A stretch of 64,000 bases of DNA from Halobaculum sp. XH14 (GCF_032116555.1 NZ_CP134949.1:3162001-3226000), one strand, 5' to 3'. Positions 42,661 through 51,355 are shown, counted from the first letter of the stretch. Notes: generated by a model from the letters alone, not told the origin. A program made the numbers and translations.

Positions 42661-42890
42661 GAAAGCCCCCGCGGCCCCGTTCAGTCCCACCCACCGTACC
42701 GCAACTGCACAGCACCGCGCCTCTCCCTCCCTTACCTCGGAGCGAGCTCCTCGGACCTCACCCTCGCTCCGCTCGCGTGAGCAGCCTCCTGCGCTCCTCG
42801 GCTCGCTCACTGCGTTCGCGAGCCTCTGGTGCTCGTCCCTCGCGCGATTCGGCCGCCCACGAGGGGCGGCCGCCGCGCGCCGCGTGGTCG
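42661..42890 (+). repeat. Dispersed element, copy C (fused modules plus tail)
   Basis: The gap 42488-42974 holds GAAAGCCCCCGCGG directly joined to CCCCGTTCAGTCCCACCC (42661-42692), with no arms or loop between. A long pyrimidine-rich tail follows, with CCTCGGAGCGAGCTCCTCGG and TCGCTCCGCTCGCGTGAGC, and ends in a perfect 8-bp hairpin CGGCCGCC (42850-42857) / GGCGGCCG (42865-42872). This tail matches those of copies B and E. A TATA-like CTATTTATC at 42945-42953 serves the next gene. Confidence 0.75.
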
Positions 42891-42944
42891 GGTCGACTTC
42901 GCCCCCGGAGCCGAGTGTGAAACCTCGCTTTGTCCCAACGGGGG

Positions 42945-42953
42945 CTATTTATC
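42945..42953 (+). promoter_or_regulatory. TATA box of the membrane protein gene at 42975
   Basis: CTATTTATC lies 22-30 nt before the ATG at 42975 and is the only AT-rich run after repeat copy C. Leaderless spacing. Confidence 0.5.
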
Positions 42954-42974
42954 GGAGGCCTCGGAGGTGCGCGT

Positions 42975-43829
42975 ATGGTCGAACTGAACTCGGAGACCCT
43001 CTTCAACGGCGCGGCGGCCGCGGTGGCCACCGTCGCCGCGCTCATGTTCATCGTCAACGTCCAGTTCCCCTACTCGCCCGCGACGAAGATCGCGCTCGTG
43101 CTGGTGTTTCTCGCGGGCATCTTCCTCATCACCCAGCGCACGAGCGACTACCAGCTGACCGTCCTCGGCTACGGCGTCATCGTCGCCTCGGGGCTCGCGC
43201 TGTTCTTCGAGGTGATCGGGCTGTTCAGCGCCGGCACCACGCCCACCGTCTTCGGCCTGCTCGTCATCGCTGGCCTGCTGTTCGCGCTCCGCACCCGCCT
43301 CGACGAGGACAGCCGATTCGTGTCCGCAAGGCAGGCGCGGTACCTGCTCGCCGCGGTCGCAGTGTTCGCGGCGCTCGTGCTCGTCGTCGACGTCGTCAGC
43401 GGCGGGCTCGTCTACGAGCTCCAGCCCGAGAGCGAGGTGGAGATCGCCGGCCAGCAGGAGTACCGCGGCGAGAGCCGGATCGGCTCCCTCGTCGTGTCGA
43501 ACCCGACGCCGCTCCCCGAGCGCGTCGAGACGCCGCGCTACGAGGCGTGTGCGGCCGGCAACTGGAGCGCGTACGACCCGCCGTCGCCCGAGGGCGAACC
43601 CGAGCGCGAGGCCAGCCTCCACGCGAACGTCCAGAGCGGCTACGACGAACACGTGCTCCCGTTCGGGGCGGAGCGGTACCCGATCACCGTCTACGTCAAC
43701 GGCGCGAACGTCGAGGGCGAGTCGTTCCGGATCGAGACGACCGAGGAGTGCCCCGACGACGGGAGCGGAACGCCGTACATCGCGCTGTTCGAGGTCCCCG
43801 AGGACCGGTCGTACGCCTACGCCGTCTGA
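42975..43829 (+). CDS. Membrane protein with C-terminal extracytoplasmic domain
   Basis: 284 residues. Four or five helices lie in the first 135 residues (NGAAAAVATVAALMFIVNVQ, TKIALVLVFLAGIFLITQRT, GYGVIVASGLALFFEVIGLF, TVFGLLVIAGLLFALRTRLD, LLAAVAVFAALVLVVDVVSG). A beta-rich domain from about 145 (GESRIGSLVVSNPTPLPERV to EVPEDRSYAYAV) contains Cys and a NWSAYDP sequon, so it probably faces outside. No family is recognised. It converges with the DUF2298 gene, and a surface role is inferred. Confidence 0.75.
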   Translation: MVELNSETLFNGAAAAVATVAALMFIVNVQFPYSPATKIALVLVFLAGIFLITQRTSDYQLTVLGYGVIVASGLALFFEVIGLFSAGTTPTVFGLLVIAGLLFALRTRLDEDSRFVSARQARYLLAAVAVFAALVLVVDVVSGGLVYELQPESEVEIAGQQEYRGESRIGSLVVSNPTPLPERVETPRYEACAAGNWSAYDPPSPEGEPEREASLHANVQSGYDEHVLPFGAERYPITVYVNGANVEGESFRIETTEECPDDGSGTPYIALFEVPEDRSYAYAV

Positions 43830-43874
43830 GCCGTCGGGCGACCGCCTCTTCTCGCCCGCTGACGCCCCCGGATG

Positions 43875-46247
43875 CTACGCGGGCAACTCGTCCCGGTTCA
43901 CGCGATACAGCGTCACCGTCGGCGTCTCCACGACCGGCTCGACGCCGGCGATGGCGTCGAAGTTCACCGTGTCGTCGTACCGGATCTCCTCGCCGGGGCC
44001 GACCCAGACGTACTCGACGTCGTACGCGTTCAGCACCGCGACCGTCTCCTCTTCCATCGTGTAGGCGTCGTCGACGTCGCGCACGCGGTCGAAGTACGCC
44101 TCCGGCCCGCGGTAGCCGACCTCGTGGTGCCAGCCCGCGACGGTCTGAACGCCGGTGAGGCTCGCGGCCGGACTCGCCTCCCACTGGTACATCCCCGGCC
44201 CGTGGCCGTACCGGTTCGCCGCGCCCGGATACACCCCCGTCGCGGGGGCCGAGAGGATGGTCGGCTGACCGTCCGTCTCGTCGAGGTACTCGATGGCCGG
44301 GGCCTCGCCGGGGTGGTGCGTCTCGACGAACTGGGTCCCGTCGAGCGTCGGGCCGCCCGCCGGCCCCCCGCCGCCGACGTGGCCCGGCAGCGCGAACGCC
44401 GCGTACGCCCCGGTCGTCACGACCAGCGCGGCGACGGCGAGCGACGACGCCGTCCGCCGGGATCCCGGGCTCGGCCAGAGCGTGGCCCCCGCCCGGCGGA
44501 CCGGCGCGAGGAAGCTCGCCAGCACGACGCCCATCGCGGTCGCCCAGAGCGGCCAGACCTGCGCGTACGTCTTGAACACAGTGTTCATCCGGCCCGGCCC
44601 GGCCTGCTCGTTCAGGTACACCACCTCGACGAGCAGGACCAGCCCCGCGCCGGCGACGACGAGCACCGTCTCGAACCCGGCGCGCTCGGTCCGCAGCGCG
44701 ACCCACGCGGTCGCCATCAGCGGGACCAGCAGCGCGACGGCCGGGAACCCGACGGACAGCGCGACCGCGGCGAACCCCGCCACGACGACGAGCAGTTCGA
44801 CGGGTCGTTCGCGGCCGACGCGGCCGAACAGGGACGCGCCGAACGCGGCGAGGAACGCGCCGTGGACCGCGATCAGCCCCGCGAGCCCGGAGCGCATGTC
44901 GGGAGTGAGCAGCTCGACGGTCCTGGTTCCGCCGCCGGTGGCGAAGACGCCGAGCAGGAACGGCGCGGCGACGACGGCCGCGAGCAGCCCCGCGCCGGCG
45001 ACGAGGACGGCCGCGACGACCGGGCGGGCGAGTTCGGCAGCGAGCCGCGAGTCGCCGGTCGCCTCGTCGAGTCGCTCCCGCGCGACCCCGGGGAGCATCG
45101 TTCGCGGCGCGAGCGGCGCGAACGTGAGGCCGAGCCACGCGAGGCCGAACACGCTCGGGAAGCTCCAGGTGTTGACGACCGCCTGGAAGCCGCCGATCAC
45201 GGGGAGTGCGCCGAACAGCAGGAGTCCGCGGCGTCGCGTGACGTCCGTCACGCTTCCCCCGTCGGTCGCGCTCCCGGCGGCGGCTCCGGTCCCGGAGCCG
45301 GCGCGATAGAGCGCGAACGCGACCGCCGCGGCCAGCAGCAGGAACGGCGTGTCGGTCATGTGCGCGTGCAGGTCGCCGTTGAGCCACGCGAACAGCGGGA
45401 ACTCGTTGATGGTGCCCGGGATGACCCGGCTGGCGGTCCAGTAGGAGAACTCCCGCGCGGCCTCGTGGGTCGGGTCGAACCCGAACGTCGCGCCGAGCCG
45501 GACCCTGAGGTCGGCCGGGACGTATTGGAAGAGGACCCAGCCGGCCGTCACGAGGTTCGCCGCGACGCCGACGAAGAACGCGGCGAGCGCGCCGGCGCGA
45601 CGACGGCCCAGCCCGCGGCGCGCGGCGACGTTGCCGGCGAGGTCGAACGCCGCAGTGACGAGCATGGCGAAAAAGCCCGCGAGCCCGAGGTTGTACGCGA
45701 AGTCCGCGGACGTGCCGGTGAGCATGGCGAGCAGCGCGGTCAGCAGGTGGCCGCCGTAGTAGTAGCGCACCGGCTCCCCGGCGAACCACATGTCGCGGGG
45801 CGGGAGCACGTCCGCGAGCAGTAGCGAGTTCAGCAGTCCGAAGTCGAGGAACTTCTCGCCCCCGAGCGGGTCGACGGCCGGGTCGAACCCGCGGATGACG
45901 ACCACGAGCGCGAACGCCGCGAGGAAGACGAGCGCGGTGTCGCGGACCGCGGCGCGGTTCACCGACGCCGCCGGCTCGAACTCGCCCCGACGGAGCGCCT
46001 CGCGGTCCAGGCCGGCGAGCGCCGAGAGCGCGACGAGGACGACGAGCGAGGCGACGAGCGCCGGGAGGCCGAACGCGAGGTGGCCGACCCAGAAGGAGAC
46101 GACGCCGAGCACGAGCAGCGAGACGGGGAGGGCGAACCCGGCACCCCGGGAGGCCGACTCGGGGAACAGCCGGGCGGCGAGCGGGAGGCCGAGGGCGGCG
46201 AGTGCCGCGTAGGCGAGGAGCCACGCGGCGAGCAGACCGTATTCCAT
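43875..46247 (-). CDS. DUF2298 polytopic membrane protein
   Basis: 790 residues with 16 or more hydrophobic segments. Signature motifs are GGEKFLDFGLLNSLLLADVL, MWFAGEPVRYYYGGHLLTAL, NEFPLFAWLNGDLHAHMTDT and LNEQAGPGRMNTVFKTYAQVW, with a soluble C-terminus (VLNAYDVEYVWVGPGEEIRY). This is the DUF2298 family of archaea and Chloroflexi, resembling GT-C-type lipid-linked sugar transferases with acidic residues facing outside. The reaction is unproven. ATG 46247 starts the first helix. It is divergent from the GT2 gene, suggesting a shared glycan locus. Confidence 0.82.
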   Translation of the reverse strand: MEYGLLAAWLLAYAALAALGLPLAARLFPESASRGAGFALPVSLLVLGVVSFWVGHLAFGLPALVASLVVLVALSALAGLDREALRRGEFEPAASVNRAAVRDTALVFLAAFALVVVIRGFDPAVDPLGGEKFLDFGLLNSLLLADVLPPRDMWFAGEPVRYYYGGHLLTALLAMLTGTSADFAYNLGLAGFFAMLVTAAFDLAGNVAARRGLGRRRAGALAAFFVGVAANLVTAGWVLFQYVPADLRVRLGATFGFDPTHEAAREFSYWTASRVIPGTINEFPLFAWLNGDLHAHMTDTPFLLLAAAVAFALYRAGSGTGAAAGSATDGGSVTDVTRRRGLLLFGALPVIGGFQAVVNTWSFPSVFGLAWLGLTFAPLAPRTMLPGVARERLDEATGDSRLAAELARPVVAAVLVAGAGLLAAVVAAPFLLGVFATGGGTRTVELLTPDMRSGLAGLIAVHGAFLAAFGASLFGRVGRERPVELLVVVAGFAAVALSVGFPAVALLVPLMATAWVALRTERAGFETVLVVAGAGLVLLVEVVYLNEQAGPGRMNTVFKTYAQVWPLWATAMGVVLASFLAPVRRAGATLWPSPGSRRTASSLAVAALVVTTGAYAAFALPGHVGGGGPAGGPTLDGTQFVETHHPGEAPAIEYLDETDGQPTILSAPATGVYPGAANRYGHGPGMYQWEASPAASLTGVQTVAGWHHEVGYRGPEAYFDRVRDVDDAYTMEEETVAVLNAYDVEYVWVGPGEEIRYDDTVNFDAIAGVEPVVETPTVTLYRVNRDELPA

Positions 46248-46386
46248 TTGGTACCATGGTCGCCCGCCCGACCAAGTTCCTTTTGGACCGCGGCCGCCGG
46301 TCGGGCCGCCGCCGGATTCGTTCGGAGAGCCCCGACCGCACGCCCGTTCCGCACGGCTTTTACCCACCCCGCGGATACGGGAGCGC

Positions 46387-47178
46387 ATGCCGACAGTCGG
46401 CGTCGTCGTCCCCGCGTACGACCCCGAACCGGAGCGGCTCCGCGGCTACCTCCGGGACCTCCGTGCCGTGCTCGACCCCGCGGAGCTCCGGGTCGAACTC
46501 GACGCGCCCGCCCCCGGTCAGCCCGCCTCGCTGGACCTCCCGGACGGGGTCGAGTGTGCCGTCTCCTCGCGCCGCCGCGGCAAGGGCGCGGCCGTCACCG
46601 CGGGGTTCGAGGCGCTCTCGACGGACGTCCTCGCGTTCGCCGACGCCGACGGCGCGACGCCGGCCGACTCGCTGGACGACGTGGTCTCGACGGTACTCGA
46701 GGGCGAGACGGACCTCGCGGTCGGCTCGCGTCGCCACCCGAACGCCGACGTACGCTCCCACCAGACGTTCGCGCGGCGCTTCCTCGGCGACGGCTACGCC
46801 TGGGTCGCGCGCCGCCTGCTCGAGGCCGACCTGTACGACTACCAGTGTGGCGCGAAGGCGACGACGGCCGACGCCTGGGACGCCGTCCGGGGCCACCTGT
46901 ACGAGCCGGGGTTCGCCTGGGACATCGAACTCGTCGCGGTCGCGGCGGCCCTGGAGTTCGGCATCACCGAGGTGCCGGTCACGTGGGAGGATCAGCCGGG
47001 CTCGACCGTCTCGCCCGTCAGGGACACCCTCGACATGGGTCGGGGGCTGCTCGTGGCCCGCCACCGCGCGCGGCTGATCCGGAACGACAGGCTGCACCGG
47101 CTGTTCGACCGCGAGGACGCGACCGCGCTCGTGGAGGGGCCCGACGAGGACCCGGAGCCGGGGAGCGACCCGCGATGA
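46387..47178 (+). CDS. GT2-family glycosyltransferase (dolichyl-phosphate sugar synthase-like)
   Basis: 263 residues, GT-A fold. The opening is VGVVVPAYDPEPERLRGYLR, then RRRGKGAAVTAGFEAL, the metal-binding DADGATPAD (D86, D88), and QCGAKATTADAWDAVR and FAWDIELVAVAAALEFGITE, typical of polyprenyl-phosphate mannose or glucose synthases. It would transfer a sugar from a nucleotide donor to a dolichol-type lipid. A TATA-like GCTTTTACC lies about 27 nt upstream. The ATG of the GtrA gene overlaps its stop, so they act together. Confidence 0.88.
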   Translation: MPTVGVVVPAYDPEPERLRGYLRDLRAVLDPAELRVELDAPAPGQPASLDLPDGVECAVSSRRRGKGAAVTAGFEALSTDVLAFADADGATPADSLDDVVSTVLEGETDLAVGSRRHPNADVRSHQTFARRFLGDGYAWVARRLLEADLYDYQCGAKATTADAWDAVRGHLYEPGFAWDIELVAVAAALEFGITEVPVTWEDQPGSTVSPVRDTLDMGRGLLVARHRARLIRNDRLHRLFDREDATALVEGPDEDPEPGSDPR

Positions 47179-47699
47179 CGGACGGCTCCGACGGCGACGG
47201 CCCGGGCGAGACGGGCGCGAGCGCCCGGACCGCCTCCGCCGGCCGCCTACGGGGTGACGGGGCGCTCGCCACGCTCGCCTCGGGGACGCGAATCGGCCAG
47301 TTCGTCTCCGTCGGCGTCGCCGGCGCGACGGTGGAGACGCTCATCGTCGCGCTGCTCACGGCGGGGCTGGCGGCGCCGCCACTCGCCGCGAAGGCGGTCG
47401 GCGCGGAGACGTCCATCTCGCTCATGTTCCTGCTGAACGACCGGTTCACGTTCGGCGAGGAGGGCGGGGCGGGGCTGGCGGCCGCGGGTCGCCGCTGGGC
47501 CCGCTCGCACCTCGTCAGGCTCGGCGGGCTGGCGGTCGCGTTCGCGGTGCTCTGGCTGCTGACCGCGCGGACCGACGTGCGGCTGGTGATCGCCGGCGCG
47601 GACTTCTGGCCGACCGTCGCCAACCTCATCGGCATCGGGGTCGGGATGGTGCTGAACTACGTCGCCGAGAGCGTGTTCACCTGGCGCGTGCTGGAGTGA
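47175..47699 (+). CDS. GtrA-family membrane protein
   Basis: 174 residues. The disordered start is followed by four helices: IGQFVSVGVAGATVETLIVA, AVGAETSISLMFLLNDRFTF, HLVRLGGLAVAFAVLWLLTA and TVANLIGIGVGMVLNYVAES, ending VFTWRVLE. The order and the motif LNDRFTFGE match GtrA/DPMS-like proteins that flip or handle polyprenyl-phosphate-linked sugars. Translational coupling with the GT2 gene supports a joint role. Confidence 0.87.
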   Translation: MTDGSDGDGPGETGASARTASAGRLRGDGALATLASGTRIGQFVSVGVAGATVETLIVALLTAGLAAPPLAAKAVGAETSISLMFLLNDRFTFGEEGGAGLAAAGRRWARSHLVRLGGLAVAFAVLWLLTARTDVRLVIAGADFWPTVANLIGIGVGMVLNYVAESVFTWRVLE

Positions 47700-47774
47700 G
47701 CGTGGCTGAGAGTGGCATACGGCGGCGGATTTGGAAACACAACCCTTACAAGCGGCCACCGTGTTCAATCCGAT

Positions 47775-47849
47775 AGCGGGATGGGATAGCCAGGAGATTC
47801 CGCCGGGCTCATAACCCGGAGATCGGTAGTTCAAATCTACCTCCCGCTA
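47775..47849 (+). tRNA. Initiator tRNA-Met (anticodon CAT)
   Basis: Acceptor stem AGCGGGA/TCCCGCT with discriminator A; anticodon stem CCGGG/CCCGG with loop CTCATAA, anticodon CAT; T-arm GGTAG-TTCAAAT-CTACC. The A1-U72 pair and the GGG/CCC run at the base of the anticodon stem are initiator hallmarks. No intron. CCA is not encoded. It would serve translation initiation. The last 20 nt are repeated downstream at 47969. Confidence 0.95.
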
Positions 47850-48037
47850 TGATTTCCGGCACACGATACGAACGGCGAGCGGAGCGAGCCGTGCGCCGGA
47901 GTGTACGTCCGAGGTAGATTTGAAGAGGACGAGGCGCGCGCAGCGTCAGCGAGCACGTCTCGGCGTGGTTCAAATCTACCTCCCGCTACTTCTCCGCGAC
48001 GTTCACGGCGAACGACGAGCGAAGCGAGTCGTGCGCC
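47829..48037 (+). repeat. Duplicated tRNA 3' end with covarying hairpins
   Basis: The tRNA 3' end at 47829-47849 recurs exactly at 47968-47988 (21 nt), and 14 nt of it also occur inverted (GAGGTAGATTTGAA, 47911-47924). After each direct copy, about 20-25 nt on, comes a hairpin: ACGGC/GCCGT around GAGCGGAGCGA, and ACGAC/GTCGT around GAGCGAAGCGA, both followed by GTGCGCCGG. The unit of about 70 bp is thus repeated at a 139-bp offset. The rest of 47850-48148 holds another GC-rich hairpin near 48079-48118 and no gene. Confidence 0.8.
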
Positions 48038-48148
48038 GGCCCGCGACCGCGTTTCGAGGCGACGCCCCGACGCCATCGACCGCGAACGTCGAGCACAGCG
48101 AGACGCGAGCGGTCGAGTCGCGCGGGAGGGCTCACGAACGGTTCGAAC

Positions 48149-49462
48149 TCACAGCAGGTCCAGCAGCGGCACCGCGAGGCCGACGACCCAGGCCGCCGCC
48201 CCGAGCAACCGAACGTGTCGGCCCGTCGTCCCGCCGCGGGCGGTGCCGGCGGCGATCAGCCCGAGCGCGGCGAGCAACCAGCCCCGGTGGAACACCAGCC
48301 TGACGGGGATGACGGCGACGCCCATCGTGGCGAAGCTCAGGACGAACGCGATGCCGGTCCCGACGCCGACGAGGGTGAACGCCGTCGCGGGGTCACAGCC
48401 GCGGGTGAACCGGCGGCGGGAGGCGACGAGCGGCATCCCGAGGGCCAGCACCGGGTAGAGTGCGGCCGCGATGAGTTTCGGGTGGAGCCACGGGACCGTC
48501 GTCTCCAGCGCGATGCCGCCCGTTCGAACCCCGAGCACCAGTCCCGCGAGCAGCCCCGCCAGCAGGATGCCGCCGCGCCGGTCGGCCGCTCCGCGGGCGA
48601 GTCGTCGTCCCGTGAGCGTCACCGACAGCCGGCGGTCGGACGAGACGATGCCGAGCAGTCCGGCCGCGGCGGTCGAGGCGAGCGCGCCGGCCAGTCCGCG
48701 GGAGCCGAGCAGGGCCGCGGCGAGGTGGACGACCGAGAGCCAGCCGTCGCTCCGGCCGCCCCGGATGCCGTAGTACTCCCGGTCGACGTCCTCGACGTAC
48801 GGCTCCCCGATGAAGTCGGCCTCCACCCGCCGCGCCGGTTCGTGCGTCCGGGGCACGGTGTGGCGGAGCCGGAACCAGTCCCAGTAGTCCGCGTGGACCT
48901 GCAGCGCCGTCCAGTCGTCCTCGGGCGACGCGTACGCCCGGACGTGGTATCTGGAGCCCAGATACGGGCCGTCCCTGAGCTGGTAGCTCTCCCGGACCCA
49001 CCGTCCGCCGGGGTCGTCGGGCGAGGAGTCGACGTAGGAGTACCTGACCGCGCCGTGGGCGTCCGTCCACTCCAGCCCGTCGTCCGTCACCGCGACCGAG
49101 CGGCTCGCGTTCCCGGCCCCGGCGTCGTCGGCGCTCGTGCCGACAGCGTCGCTCGTCCCGTTCCCGGTCCGCATCGGTTCGAACGAAAGGCTTCCGCGGT
49201 GCTCCAGCACGTCCCGGACGACGTCCGTGTCGCCGTGGACGACGAGGTTGATGGCGAGCGTCCGCCCCGTGACTGACTGCCGCCGGCTGGTGTAGGGCCA
49301 GAGGGAACTGTCGTCGCCGGCCGGATGGATGAGTCGGTCCGCCCCGACCCGCTCGGGTCCGGCAGGGTCACTCGCCGCCGGCCCGAACGCGACCGAGAGC
49401 CCCGCCAGTACGACCGGGAGCAACAGCAGCGTGACCGCGACCGTCCGCCGCCGCGAGACCAT
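48149..49462 (-). CDS. Membrane protein with exported domain, paralog of 49760-51355
   Basis: 437 residues. An uncleaved or signal-like helix (TVAVTLLLLPVVLAGLSVAF) precedes an extracytoplasmic domain (about 30-245) with SLWPYTSRRQSVTGRTLAIN, YASPEDDWTALQVHADYWDW, FRLRHTVP and DREYYGIRGG. Five or six C-terminal helices follow (GGILLAGLLAGLVLGVRTGG, KLIAAALYPVLALGMPLVAS). The family is unknown; the next gene upstream is its paralog. Both are minus strand and separated by 297 bp. Confidence 0.8.
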   Translation of the reverse strand: MVSRRRTVAVTLLLLPVVLAGLSVAFGPAASDPAGPERVGADRLIHPAGDDSSLWPYTSRRQSVTGRTLAINLVVHGDTDVVRDVLEHRGSLSFEPMRTGNGTSDAVGTSADDAGAGNASRSVAVTDDGLEWTDAHGAVRYSYVDSSPDDPGGRWVRESYQLRDGPYLGSRYHVRAYASPEDDWTALQVHADYWDWFRLRHTVPRTHEPARRVEADFIGEPYVEDVDREYYGIRGGRSDGWLSVVHLAAALLGSRGLAGALASTAAAGLLGIVSSDRRLSVTLTGRRLARGAADRRGGILLAGLLAGLVLGVRTGGIALETTVPWLHPKLIAAALYPVLALGMPLVASRRRFTRGCDPATAFTLVGVGTGIAFVLSFATMGVAVIPVRLVFHRGWLLAALGLIAAGTARGGTTGRHVRLLGAAAWVVGLAVPLLDLL

Positions 49463-49471
49463 TCGAGCGAC

Positions 49472-49759
49472 TTACTCGGTACCTAGTAAATAAATCGTTC
49501 CACTGGCGAAACGGCCGGGTAGGTGAAACTTACGGGCTGACGAGCGGTTTTCGGTCGCGGACTGTCCGGCCGCCGTCGCGTTCTCGGCCTCGAACGAGTC
49601 CAGCCACTCGCCGGGGACCGCGAGGAGCACACGGGCGCTCGACTGCTCGCGGAACCGACCCGGACGGGTCGCCTTCAGGGCCGACCAGCCGCCGGACCCG
49701 GAGCGTGGTAATCCAGTACTACCTGGCCGATCCTGCGGGAGTTCCGACAGTCGCCGCCC
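49472..49759 (-). other. Cryptic 95-codon open frame without a standard start
   Basis: Between the paralogs, the frame immediately after the TGA of the upstream gene stays open for 95 codons to a TAA at 49472. The translation is protein-like: DRPGSTGLPRSGSGGWSALK, ATRPGRFREQSSARVLLAVP, GEWLDSFEAENATAAGQS. Third positions are G/C-rich like real genes here. It has no ATG or TTG and only an internal GTG, so I do not call it a CDS. It is in frame with the preceding stop codon, which may be chance. A remnant or a dispersed conserved sequence is possible. Confidence 0.4.
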
Positions 49760-51355
49760 TCACAGCAGGCTGACCAGCGGCAGCACGAGGCCGACGACCC
49801 ACGCGCCGATTCCGAGCAGTCGGAGGTATCGCCCCGACGGGCCGCCCTGCGCCGTGCCCGCGGCGACGAGGCCGAGGGCGACGAGGAGCCCGCTCCGGTG
49901 GAGGACGAGACCGATCGGGACCGTGGAGACGCCGATCACGCCGAAGTCGAGGACGAAGGCGGCGCCGACCCCGACGGCGACGAAGCCGAACGCCGCGCTC
50001 GGGTCGATGTCGCTCGTGAACCCGTTCATCGAGGCGACCGTCGGCATCCCGAGCGCGAGTACGGGGTACAGCGCCGCGACGATGAGCTTCGGGTGGAGTC
50101 CCGGGAACGTCGTCTCGACGGCGATACCGCCGAGGCGGACCCCGAGGACGAGGGCGGCCAGCAGCCCCGCGAGCAGGATGCCGCCGCGCTGCCGGTACGC
50201 GTCCCGCCGGAGCCACCGATACGTCCGTTCGGCCGCCGTTCGCGTGTCGGTCGAGAACGCGCCGAGCAGGCCGAGCGCGGCCAGCGCGGCGACGCCGCGG
50301 AGCGACGAGAAGACGGGCACCGTCGGGGCGAGTTCGACTTCGGAGAGCCAGCCGTCGCTGCCGCCGCCCTCGATGCCGTAGTACTCCCGGCTCACGTCAC
50401 CGACGTACGGCTTCCCGATGAAGTTGGACTCGACGGTTCTGACCGGTCCCCGGGTGGCGGGCACGGTGTGGCGGAGCCGGAACCAGTCCCAGTAGTCCGC
50501 GTGGACCTGCAGCGCCGTCCAGTCGTCCTCGGGCGACGCGTACGCCCGGACGTGGAGGCGCGACCCGAGGTAGGGGCCGTCCCTGAGCTGGTAGCTCTCC
50601 TCGACCCAGCGCCCCCTGCCGTCGCTCAGGTTCGTGTCGATGAACGTGTACCGGACCGCGCCGTGAGCGCCGGTCCACTCGAACCCGGTCGGCCTGATCT
50701 CGACGACCTGGCTCTCGTTGTTCGTCCCGTTGGCGACCGATCGATCGGCCGTGGCGGACTCGTTCGGAGTCAGCGTGGCGTTGGGCGTGAGCGTCGCGTT
50801 CGGAGTGGAAATCACGCTCAGAGTGGCAGTCGCGTTCGCAGTGGCAGTCGGGGTCGCAGTGGCCGTCGCGTTCGAGTCGGCCGGCGGCCCCGGCGTCCCT
50901 GCCGTCCCCGCCGCTCCGTCGGCTCCCGTTCCGGTTTCGTCGTCGGTGCCGTCGGCCGATTCGGTTCCGTTCACCGATGCGGTATCGGCGGCTGTCGTGC
51001 CGTTCGCGGGGCCGTCACCGCCGAGGAACGTACCGTTCCGGCTCGCGTTCTCACCCTCGTACTCCACCGGCTGGAAGTCGAGGTCCCCCCGCTTGGTCAG
51101 CGCGTGCCGGACGTTCTCCTCCGAGCCGTGGACGATGATGTTGATGGCGAGCGTCCGACCGGCGACGGACCGCCCGCTGCTGGTGTAGGGCCACAGCGCG
51201 CTCCCGTCGTCGGTCGGTCGGATGAGCCGTTCCTGGGCGACCTGATCGGCGTCGCCGGCGGCTCCGGTCCCCGACTCGAACGCGCCCGAGAGCCCCCACA
51301 TGGCGGCCGTGAGGAGCAGGAGCGTGACCGCGAGCGCGCGCCGACGAGAGACCAT
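49760..51355 (-). CDS. Membrane protein with sequon-rich exported domain, paralog of 48149-49462
   Basis: 531 residues. It has the same plan as its paralog: signal-like helix (ALAVTLLLLTAAMWGLSGAF), exported domain with ALWPYTSSGRSVAGRTLAIN, YASPEDDWTALQVHADYWDW and SREYYGIEGG, then C-terminal helices. It is about 95 residues longer owing to an insert at about 105-215 of Asn-Ala-Thr and Asn-Gly-Thr repeats (SVISTPNATLTPNATLTPNE), giving many N-glycosylation sequons. It is probably a glycosylated surface protein. ATG 51355 gives the start MVSRRRALAVTL shared with the paralog. Confidence 0.8.
   Translation of the reverse strand: MVSRRRALAVTLLLLTAAMWGLSGAFESGTGAAGDADQVAQERLIRPTDDGSALWPYTSSGRSVAGRTLAINIIVHGSEENVRHALTKRGDLDFQPVEYEGENASRNGTFLGGDGPANGTTAADTASVNGTESADGTDDETGTGADGAAGTAGTPGPPADSNATATATPTATANATATLSVISTPNATLTPNATLTPNESATADRSVANGTNNESQVVEIRPTGFEWTGAHGAVRYTFIDTNLSDGRGRWVEESYQLRDGPYLGSRLHVRAYASPEDDWTALQVHADYWDWFRLRHTVPATRGPVRTVESNFIGKPYVGDVSREYYGIEGGGSDGWLSEVELAPTVPVFSSLRGVAALAALGLLGAFSTDTRTAAERTYRWLRRDAYRQRGGILLAGLLAALVLGVRLGGIAVETTFPGLHPKLIVAALYPVLALGMPTVASMNGFTSDIDPSAAFGFVAVGVGAAFVLDFGVIGVSTVPIGLVLHRSGLLVALGLVAAGTAQGGPSGRYLRLLGIGAWVVGLVLPLVSLL

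Noticed and set aside
47850-48148. Second tRNA gene downstream of the initiator tRNA
   Set aside because: Only the 3' third (T-arm and acceptor side) is repeated, and no 5' half or anticodon arm is present.
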